From an uncultured Coriobacteriaceae bacterium (GTDB lineage: Bacteria; Actinomycetota; Coriobacteriia; Coriobacteriales; Atopobiaceae), in assembly GCA_900549525.1 (NCBI GenBank), contig UWSJ01000041.1, forward strand, positions 1 through 16,358: 16,358 bases of DNA, given 5' to 3'. Under the pieces are notes generated by a model. The model did not search any database and was not told the origin of the DNA. It saw only the letters and a list, made by a program, of their open reading frames with translations. The translations under genes and the position numbers were made by a program. Positions 6,610-13,065 of this stretch are shown here, piece by piece (the first letter of the stretch is position 1; the number at the start of each line of letters is the position of its first letter).

Positions 6610-8931
6610 ATGCTCGCCCCCAGGACACGAACCATCAAGGACGGCCTCTTCGCCAGCCCCCGCCAGGTCACGCTCGAGCGGGCGCTTCTCTATACGGAGA
6701 GCTGGCGTACCACCGAGGGCGAGCCGGTCATCGTCAGGCGCGCCAAGGCCCTGCGCCATGTCCTTGAAAACCACGAGCTCGTGCTTGACGACCACGACCT
6801 GCTCGTAGGCAACCGCAGCACCACGCCGCGCGCGGGCGTGCTCTCCCCGGAGATGAGCCCGTACTGGATTCTCGACGAGCTCGACCAGTTCCCCATGCGC
6901 CCGCAGGACACCTTCGCGATGTCGGAGGAGGACAAGGCGACCTATCGCGACGTCCTCTATCCCTACTGGCGAGGCCACTCGCTCAACGACTGGTACCGCG
7001 AGCACGCGGATGTCGAGGTGCTCGAGGCGCAGCAGACGAAGATCTTCGCCGTGGCGCAGACCGACAAGGGCCAGGGACACATCATCTGCGACTTCCCGTC
7101 GGTGCTCGGCCGTGGCTACGGCGATGTCCTGCGCGAGGCCCGCGAGCGCCGGGCCACCGCGCCGGACAATGCGTTCTACCAGGCCGCCGTCATCGTGCTC
7201 GAGGCCATGGTCGCCTATGTCCGCCGCTACGAGCGCCTGGTGCGCTCGCGCGTCGACGCGGCCCCCACGCCCGAGCGCGCCGCCGAGCTTTCCCGCCTTG
7301 CCGAGGTGCTCGCCCACGTGGCCACCGAGCCCGCCCGTGACCTCTACGACGCGCTCCAGCTCGTGTGGCTTACCGAGGTGGCCCTCCAGCACGAGAGCAA
7401 CGCGAGCTCCATCAGCCTGGGGCGCATGGATCAGTTTCTCTGGCCCTACTACCAGGCCTCCGTTGACGCCGGGGCCACGCCTGCCCACATCCGTGAGCTC
7501 ATCCAGTGCTTCTACCTCAAGTGCAACACGATCGTGGCCATCCGCTCCACGGAGAGCGCGGAGTTCTTCGCCGGGTTCCCCATCGGCTTCAACCTCGTGG
7601 TGGGCGGCGTGGACGACAACGGTAACGACGCGTCCAACGACCTGTCCTACCTGCTGCTCGATGTCCAGCGCGACACGCGCCTGCCGCAGCCCAACCTTTC
7701 GCTGCGCGTCCACAAGGGCACGCCCGAAGCCCTCTACGCCAAGGCGTGCGACATCATCCGCCTGGGCGACGGCATCCCCCAGGTCTTCAACGACGAGGTC
7801 AACGTCGACGCCTTCCTGCGCAGGGGCGTGAGCCTGGCCGACGCGTGCGACTACGCCGTGGTGGGCTGCGTCGAGCTCTCGATTCCCGGCCGCATGTACG
7901 GCCTGCACGACATCAGCATGTTCAACATGGTTCGCTGTCTGGAGGTCACGCTCGAGCGCAACCCTGATGGCTTTGCGGACTTCGAGGCGCTCGAGGAGGC
8001 CGTCGAGGCCACCATTGACGAGTACGTGGCGCTCATGGTGCGCGGATGCAACGTCTGTGACCGCGCGCATCGCGAGACGTCGCCCACGCCGCTGCTGTCC
8101 TGCCTCGTGCTTGACAGCCTGGAGAAGGGTGCCGACATCACGGCAGCCGGCGCGCGCTACAACCCCTCCGGCGTGCAGGGCGTGGGTACGGCCAACCTCG
8201 CCGACTCGCTCATGGTCATGAAGCGCGCGGTCTTCGGCGAGGGGGAGGACGGGGAGCGCCTCCGGCCCGTCATCGGCTACCGGGAGCTCATGGCGGCGCT
8301 TGCGCGCAACTGGTCCGGCGAGGGAGACGAGGCCCTGCGCCAGCGCTGTGTCAACCGCTACCCCAAGTACGGTAACGACGTCGACGAGGTGGACGAGATT
8401 GGCGCGCGCTTCCTCGCGCATTACGGCCACGAGGTCGAGCGGTACGAGAACGTGCGCGGGGGCCACTTCCAGCCGGGTTCCTACACGGTGAGCGCACACG
8501 TGCCGCTCGGCAAGGCCTGCGGTGCCACGCCCGACGGCCGCTTCGCCCGCGAGCAGCTGGCCGACGGAGGCCTGTCGCCGATGGTCGGCCGCGACAAGCA
8601 TGGCCCCACGGCAAGCCTGCGCAGCGTGAGTAAGCTGCACAACGTGCTCGACTCCAACGGCAGCCTGCTCAACGTGAAGTTCTCGCCCGCGACGCTCGAG
8701 GGCGACCTCGGCATCCGGAAGCTGACGGGATATCTCCGCGCCTTCTCGCGGCTCGACATCCAGCATATCCAGTTCAACGTGGTCGACCGTGCCACCCTGC
8801 TCGATGCCCAGGCTCATCCCGAGCGGCATCGCGACCTCGTGGTTCGCGTGGCGGGGTACAGTGCCATGTTCGTTGAGCTCTCGAAGGCCATCCAGGACGA
8901 CATCATCAACCGGAGCGAGCACGTGCTGTAA
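6610..8931 (+). CDS. glycyl radical enzyme, eliminase type (candidate anhydrohexitol-6-phosphate lyase, YbiW/PflD-like)
   Basis: A 773-residue glycyl radical enzyme. The thiyl-radical cysteine is Cys420 in VVGCVEL, followed by the Glu422 that typifies GRE eliminases/dehydratases. The glycyl-radical motif RVAGYSA places the radical on Gly749, 24 residues from the C-terminus. True pyruvate formate-lyases have two adjacent cysteines at the first site; here there is only one, so PFL activity is unlikely. ATG 6610 is preferred over 6598 because GGAGG (6600-6604) lies five bases before it. The activase gene follows at once and an FSA aldolase after that, the same set as E. coli ybiW-ybiY-fsaA. There YbiW and PflD open anhydroglucitol- or anhydromannitol-6-phosphate to 1-deoxyfructose-6-phosphate. 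That substrate is inferred from context; glycerol/diol dehydratase or another GRE lyase remains possible. Confidence 0.9.
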   Translation: MLAPRTRTIKDGLFASPRQVTLERALLYTESWRTTEGEPVIVRRAKALRHVLENHELVLDDHDLLVGNRSTTPRAGVLSPEMSPYWILDELDQFPMRPQDTFAMSEEDKATYRDVLYPYWRGHSLNDWYREHADVEVLEAQQTKIFAVAQTDKGQGHIICDFPSVLGRGYGDVLREARERRATAPDNAFYQAAVIVLEAMVAYVRRYERLVRSRVDAAPTPERAAELSRLAEVLAHVATEPARDLYDALQLVWLTEVALQHESNASSISLGRMDQFLWPYYQASVDAGATPAHIRELIQCFYLKCNTIVAIRSTESAEFFAGFPIGFNLVVGGVDDNGNDASNDLSYLLLDVQRDTRLPQPNLSLRVHKGTPEALYAKACDIIRLGDGIPQVFNDEVNVDAFLRRGVSLADACDYAVVGCVELSIPGRMYGLHDISMFNMVRCLEVTLERNPDGFADFEALEEAVEATIDEYVALMVRGCNVCDRAHRETSPTPLLSCLVLDSLEKGADITAAGARYNPSGVQGVGTANLADSLMVMKRAVFGEGEDGERLRPVIGYRELMAALARNWSGEGDEALRQRCVNRYPKYGNDVDEVDEIGARFLAHYGHEVERYENVRGGHFQPGSYTVSAHVPLGKACGATPDGRFAREQLADGGLSPMVGRDKHGPTASLRSVSKLHNVLDSNGSLLNVKFSPATLEGDLGIRKLTGYLRAFSRLDIQHIQFNVVDRATLLDAQAHPERHRDLVVRVAGYSAMFVELSKAIQDDIINRSEHVL

Positions 8932-8964
8932 CTCGTGACGAAGGCTGAAGGGAAGGGGGCGAGC

Positions 8965-9894
8965 ATGGCGGCTGATATGGAGGGACGCGAGGGTACGGGC
9001 CACGAAATCTTGGCCCAGTGCGTGACGAACGTGCAACGATACTCGCTCCACGACGGCGGCGGCATCCGCACGGTGGCGTTCCTCAAGGGCTGTCCCTTCC
9101 GCTGCCCCTGGTGCTGCAACCCCGAGAACCTGAGCTTCACGCCCGAGGTCTCGTGGAAGGCGAAACTGTGCATCGGGTGCTCGGTGCGCGCCGACGGCCA
9201 TCGCGACGCCAACGGCTGCCCGTGCGACACCGCTCCCGAGCTCTGCCCCACGGAGGCCAAGGAGCTGCTGGGGCGGATGCGCTCGAGCGAGAGCCTGGCG
9301 GAGGAGCTCCTGCGCGACCGGGTGTTCTTCGAGGAGACGGGAGGCGGCGTGACGCTCTCGGGCGGCGAGTGCCTGGCGGGTGCGGAGCGTCAGCGCTTCT
9401 CGGCCGACGTGCTGGCCCGGTGCAAGGCGGCGGGCGTTTCCACGGCGGTGGAGACCACGCTGGCCGTGCCGCTGGCGAACCCGGCCGCGCTTGCGGGGGC
9501 GTGCGATACTTTCCTCGTGGACTTCAAGGTGGCCGACCGCACGCGCAGTCGCAAGGTGACGTGTGGGCTCGACCCGGACGTCCGCGACCGCAACCTGCGC
9601 GCGCTTGCAGGCGCCGGGGTCGACCTTGCCGAGCGCGTGGTGGCGCGGCTGCCCGTCATTCCCGGCTACACGGACGACGTCGACAATGCGCGCTCAAACG
9701 CACGGCGCATTCGCGAGCTGGGAATCCGCCGGGCTGATGTCCTGCCGTTTCACCAACTGGGTGAGGGCAAGTACGACGCGCTTGGGATGGAGTACGCTTG
9801 CGAGGGTGTCCCGCAGCTTGACGAGACCGACGTGGCGGACGTCGTTGCCGTCTGTGAGGACGCTGGCCTGGAGGTGGTGGTCCATGGGGAGTGA
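8965..9894 (+). CDS. glycyl-radical enzyme activating enzyme (radical SAM)
   Basis: A 309-residue radical-SAM protein that should place the glycyl radical on the upstream enzyme. The SAM-binding [4Fe-4S] motif CX3CX2C is at Cys43, Cys47 and Cys50 (KGCPFRCPWC). An insert of about 25 residues has five cysteines (69, 72, 85, 87, 94; CIGC, CPC, LCPTEA), enough for one auxiliary cluster. Further family motifs are GGGVTLSGGE, FLVDFKVAD, RLPVIPGYTD and LPFHQLGEGKYDALG. The ATG at 8965 is chosen over GTG 8935 because GGAAGGGGG (8951-8959) precedes it by five bases. The GRE stop is 33 bases upstream, so the two are surely co-transcribed. The motif is SGGECL where many relatives have SGGEP. Confidence 0.93.
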   Translation: MAADMEGREGTGHEILAQCVTNVQRYSLHDGGGIRTVAFLKGCPFRCPWCCNPENLSFTPEVSWKAKLCIGCSVRADGHRDANGCPCDTAPELCPTEAKELLGRMRSSESLAEELLRDRVFFEETGGGVTLSGGECLAGAERQRFSADVLARCKAAGVSTAVETTLAVPLANPAALAGACDTFLVDFKVADRTRSRKVTCGLDPDVRDRNLRALAGAGVDLAERVVARLPVIPGYTDDVDNARSNARRIRELGIRRADVLPFHQLGEGKYDALGMEYACEGVPQLDETDVADVVAVCEDAGLEVVVHGE

Positions 9895-9988
9895 CGGCCC
9901 GCCGCCGGCCTAGGGCGTCCGTGGTGATGCACCCGGGAATCCTTGGGGCGTCTCGGCAGACACTTCGTTTAAGGCATGTTCTGCAAAC

Positions 9989-10002
9989 CGGACAAATGTC
10001 CG
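9989..10002. repeat. inverted repeat ahead of the aldolase gene
   Basis: CGGACA-AA-TGTCCG has perfect 6-base arms around AA, 24 bases before the aldolase ATG and 12 bases before its AAGGAG ribosome site. It lies in the 131-base gap between activase and aldolase. It could be an operator, a processing or stabilising hairpin, or neither. I see no convincing -35/-10 pair in this gap. Confidence 0.4.
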
Positions 10003-10025
10003 TGAAGAAAAAAGGAGTCAAAACC

Positions 10026-10703
10026 ATGAAGCTCATCATCGACGACGCCGACGTTGCCGCCATTCGCGAGATTGTCGACCTCTACCCGGTCGACGGCGTG
10101 ACCACCAACCCCTCCATCCTTGCCAAGAGCGGACGGGCTCCCTTCGAAGTTCTGCACGAGATCCGCGACATCATCGGCCCGGACATGGAGCTCCACGCCC
10201 AGGTCATCGCGCGTGACGCCGAGGGCATGGTGGCCGACGCCCGCCGCATCGTCTCCGAGCTGGGCGAGAACACCTTCGCGAAGGTGCCCTCCGTGCCGCA
10301 GGGCTTCAAGGCCATGAAGGCGCTTCACGCCGAGGGCATCAAGGTGACCGCCACGGCCATCTACACGCCCATGCAGGGCTTCCTTGCCGCCAAGGCCGGC
10401 GCCTCCTACGCCGCCCCCTACGTCAACCGCATCGACAACATGGGCTATAACGGCGTGGCCGTGGCCAAGGAGATTCACGACATCTTCCGCGCCAACAACC
10501 TCCCGTGCGAGGTGCTGGCCGCAAGCTTCAAGAACTCGCAGCAGGTGCTCGAGCTCACGCGCTACGGTGTGGGTGCCTGCACGGTGGGCGCCCCGGTCAT
10601 CGAGAACCTCGTGAAGAACGCCGCCATCGACTCGGCCGTGGAGGTCTTCATCTCCGACTTCGAGGACCTTGCCGGTGCTGGTAAGACCATGGCGAGCTGC
10701 TAG
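10026..10703 (+). CDS. fsa: fructose-6-phosphate aldolase (FSA/TalC family)
   Basis: A 225-residue class I aldolase of the small transaldolase-like family (E. coli FsaA is 220). The Schiff-base lysine is Lys86 in FAKVP. Asp6, Thr26 and Asn28 (GVTTNPS), Gln59 and Tyr132 (APYVNRID) match E. coli FsaA Asp6, Thr26, Asn28, Gln59 and Tyr131. Gln59 and the Tyr separate FSA from transaldolase, which has Glu and Phe at these places, so aldol cleavage to glyceraldehyde-3-phosphate and a hydroxyketone is expected. The start ATG 10026 follows AAAGGAG (10012-10018). Third gene of the GRE cluster and closed by a strong terminator. In the E. coli pathway FSA cleaves 1-deoxyfructose-6-phosphate made by the GRE; the same role here is inferred. 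Confidence 0.93.
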   Translation: MKLIIDDADVAAIREIVDLYPVDGVTTNPSILAKSGRAPFEVLHEIRDIIGPDMELHAQVIARDAEGMVADARRIVSELGENTFAKVPSVPQGFKAMKALHAEGIKVTATAIYTPMQGFLAAKAGASYAAPYVNRIDNMGYNGVAVAKEIHDIFRANNLPCEVLAASFKNSQQVLELTRYGVGACTVGAPVIENLVKNAAIDSAVEVFISDFEDLAGAGKTMASC

Positions 10704-10730
10704 GGCTAGCGGACAGCATTGTGTCTCTTT

Positions 10731-10760
10731 GGGCGGCGGCCTCGGGCTGCCGCCCTTTTT
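10731..10760 (+). terminator. intrinsic terminator after the aldolase gene
   Basis: GGGCGGCGGCC (10731-10741), loop TCG and GGCTGCCGCCC (10745-10755) form an 11-bp GC stem with one G-U pair, followed directly by five Ts. It lies 28 bases after the aldolase stop and marks the end of the GRE operon. Confidence 0.9.
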
Positions 10761-10820
10761 AGTGTCGCTTGCCCGCCGGCCATGCCGACACACACCTCCG
10801 CGTCGCGAGGCGTGCTCGGC

Positions 10821-10826
10821 TAGACT
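10821..10826 (+). promoter_or_regulatory. candidate -10 element (TAGACT) ahead of nadE
   Basis: TAGACT within GCTAGACTGT, 38 bases before the nadE ATG, is the same element at the same distance as at 3014. It comes after the aldolase terminator, so nadE needs its own promoter. No clear -35 is seen. Confidence 0.45.
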
Positions 10827-10858
10827 GTTGCCAAAACGGCAGCGGGCAAGGAGCGGGC

Positions 10859-12901
10859 ATGCGGGACGGATTCGTGCAGGTTGCGGCGGTCACGCCGGCC
10901 ATTCGCGTGGCGGACGTGGACTACAACGTGGAGGCCTGCGTGGCGGCGACCCGCAACGCGGTGGCGGAGGGCGCGCGCGTCGTCGTCCTGCCCGAGCTTG
11001 CGCTCACGGCCTACACCTGCGAGGACCTCTTCTGGCAGGACGCCCTGCTCGATGCGGCGGCTGCGGGGCTTGTGCGCTTCGTGCACGAGACGGCGAATTT
11101 GGACGCCCTCGTGCTCGTGGGCGTGCCCGTACGTGTGGCCGCCAAGCTCTACAACTGCGCGGCCGTGGTGAGCCACGGCAGATTGCTTGGTCTCGTGCCC
11201 AAGCGCAACATTCCTACCTACAACGAGTTCTACGAGGGCAGGCACTTCTCGGCGGGCCCCGAGGAGGCGTCGTGGGTGTCCCCCTCGCGCCTGGGCCTGG
11301 CGGAGTTGGCATCCGCTGGCCCTGACGGGGAGGTGCCCTTTGGCTCGCACCTGCTCTTTGCCTGCGACGAGCTGCCCGAGCTCGTGGTTGCCGCCGAGAT
11401 CTGCGAGGATCTGTGGGTGCCCGAGCCGCCCTCTACCGCCCTCTCCCAGGCTGGCGCCACGCTCGTGTGCAACCTGTCTGCCTCCAACGAGCTCGTGGGC
11501 AAGGCCGACTACCGGCGCTCCCTTGTGAGCGCCACGAGCGCCCGTCTCGTCTGCGCCTACCTCTACGCGAGCGCCGGCTGGGGCGAGTCCACGCAGGACC
11601 TCGTCTTTGGCGGTCATGACCTTGTGCTTGAGAACGGCCGCGTGCTGAGCCAGACGCGCCCGCTCGACGACGCCGCGCTTGCCCGTGCGGGCGAGGCCCA
11701 CGCCTCCGTCGCCGCGGCGGCCGTGGTCGACCTGCAGCTGCTCGCGGCGGACCGCCGGCGCATGTCCACCTTCCAGACGCTCGCCGACCCCGAGGCTGCG
11801 GGCTTCGCCGTGGTGCCGTTCTCGCTGGACGTGCGTGCCACGTCCCTCGAGCTCCGCTACGTCGACCCGCACCCCTTCGTCCCCGGCGACCCGGCCCGTC
11901 GCGCCGAGCGCTGCGAGCAGATCTTTGCGATCCAGGCACATGGCCTGGCCAGGCGACTTGCCCACACGCACGGCAAGCGGGCTGTTATCGGCGCGTCTGG
12001 CGGGCTCGATTCCACGTTGGCGCTGCTCGTCGCCGCGCGCGCCTTCGACCTGCTGGGGCTTGACCGCGCGGGCATCCTCGCCATTACGATGCCGGGCTTT
12101 GGCACCACGCACCGCACGCACGACAACGCGCGTGCCATGAGCGAGGCGCTGGGCTGCGAACTGCGCGAGATTTCCATCGCCGCCGCCGTGCGCCAGCACT
12201 TTACCGACATCGGGCACGACGAGGCCGACCACTCCGTCACCTACGAGAACGCGCAGGCCCGCGAGCGCACGCAGATCCTCATGGACGTGGCCAACCGGGA
12301 GGGCGGCCTCGTGGTGGGCACGGGCGACCTCTCCGAGCTGGCGCTGGGCTGGGCCACCTACAACGCCGATCACATGAGCATGTACGGCGTGAACGCGGGC
12401 GTGCCCAAGACCCTTGTGCGCCACCTCGTGCGCTACGTGGCCGACAGCTGCGGCGCGCCCAGGCTGCGGGCGGTGCTGCTCGACGTGCTTGACACGCCCG
12501 TCTCGCCGGAGCTTTTGCCGGCCGCGGGCGACGGCAAGATCTCCCAGAAGACCGAGGACCTCGTGGGCCCCTACGAGCTGCACGACTTCTTCCTCTACAA
12601 CGTGTTGCGCTGCGGGTTCGGCCCGGCCAAGGTGTACCGGCTGGCGCTCGAGGCCTTCGGGGGCCGCTACGCTGCCGGCGCGGACGCGGATGACGCGGCG
12701 GTGGGCACCTACGACGCGGCTACGGTCATGAAGTGGCTACGCAAGTTCTACTGGCGGTTCTTCTCGCAGCAGTTCAAGCGCAGCTGCCTGCCCGACGGCC
12801 CCAAGGTGGGTACCGTGGCCGTGAGCCCGCGCGGGGATCTCCGCATGCCGAGCGACGCCGTCTGCGCCCTCTGGCAGAAGGAGCTTGATGATCTGGCATA
12901 G
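10859..12901 (+). CDS. nadE: glutamine-dependent NAD+ synthetase
   Basis: A 680-residue two-domain enzyme making NAD+ from deamido-NAD+, ATP and glutamine, the last step of NAD synthesis. The N-terminal nitrilase-type glutaminase has its triad at Glu46 (LPELALTAY), Lys115 (VPKRNIPTY) and Cys182 (EICEDLW). The C-terminal synthetase has the ATP loop SGGLDS (380-385), MPGFGTTHRT, GTGDLSELALGW and KTEDLVGPYELHDFFLY. Length and layout match the octameric M. tuberculosis NadE type (679 residues). ATG 10859 is chosen because AAGGAG (10848-10853) precedes it by five bases. It lies alone between a terminator and the surface-protein gene; no link to the GRE operon is evident. I see no defect. Confidence 0.96.
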   Translation: MRDGFVQVAAVTPAIRVADVDYNVEACVAATRNAVAEGARVVVLPELALTAYTCEDLFWQDALLDAAAAGLVRFVHETANLDALVLVGVPVRVAAKLYNCAAVVSHGRLLGLVPKRNIPTYNEFYEGRHFSAGPEEASWVSPSRLGLAELASAGPDGEVPFGSHLLFACDELPELVVAAEICEDLWVPEPPSTALSQAGATLVCNLSASNELVGKADYRRSLVSATSARLVCAYLYASAGWGESTQDLVFGGHDLVLENGRVLSQTRPLDDAALARAGEAHASVAAAAVVDLQLLAADRRRMSTFQTLADPEAAGFAVVPFSLDVRATSLELRYVDPHPFVPGDPARRAERCEQIFAIQAHGLARRLAHTHGKRAVIGASGGLDSTLALLVAARAFDLLGLDRAGILAITMPGFGTTHRTHDNARAMSEALGCELREISIAAAVRQHFTDIGHDEADHSVTYENAQARERTQILMDVANREGGLVVGTGDLSELALGWATYNADHMSMYGVNAGVPKTLVRHLVRYVADSCGAPRLRAVLLDVLDTPVSPELLPAAGDGKISQKTEDLVGPYELHDFFLYNVLRCGFGPAKVYRLALEAFGGRYAAGADADDAAVGTYDAATVMKWLRKFYWRFFSQQFKRSCLPDGPKVGTVAVSPRGDLRMPSDAVCALWQKELDDLA

Positions 12902-12931
12902 GGTCTGCTAGCGGCTGTGTGCATTGCCAAT

Positions 12932-12939
12932 GGGGGGGG
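12932..12939 (+). repeat. poly-G tract (G8) upstream of the surface-protein promoter
   Basis: Eight consecutive Gs in the 164-base gap after nadE, about 60 bases upstream of the candidate -10 at 12999. Runs this long are prone to slippage. The tract may be a second variable site affecting upstream promoter spacing, or chance. Confidence 0.55.
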
Positions 12940-12995
12940 CGATACGCGGTTTTCTGAAACTGAAAATCGAACGCGTCCGAGCTTTCCTGAATATA

Positions 12996-13004
12996 TGCTT
13001 TAAT
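12996..13004 (+). promoter_or_regulatory. candidate extended -10 promoter of the surface-protein gene
   Basis: TG-C-TTTAAT (TG at 12996-12997, TTTAAT 12999-13004) is an extended -10 in a locally AT-rich stretch, 62 bases before ATG 13066. The -35 region has no good match, which is usual for extended -10 promoters. Confidence 0.4.
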
Positions 13005-13065
13005 CTCATGCCACTAGCACGGTGAAGCAGCGCACGGCAACTATGCCGCAAACGAAAGAGAGAGC

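Noticed and set aside
6412..9201. Minus-strand frame that extends the DeoR repressor to over 1100 codons opposite the GRE and activase genes
   Set aside because: The DeoR domain begins at 6411 and has family length. The extension is antisense to strongly supported genes and shows no motifs; long open antisense frames are expected at this GC content.
10820..12583. 587-codon minus-strand frame opposite nadE
   Set aside because: Antisense shadow; the plus strand has every catalytic motif of NAD synthetase.
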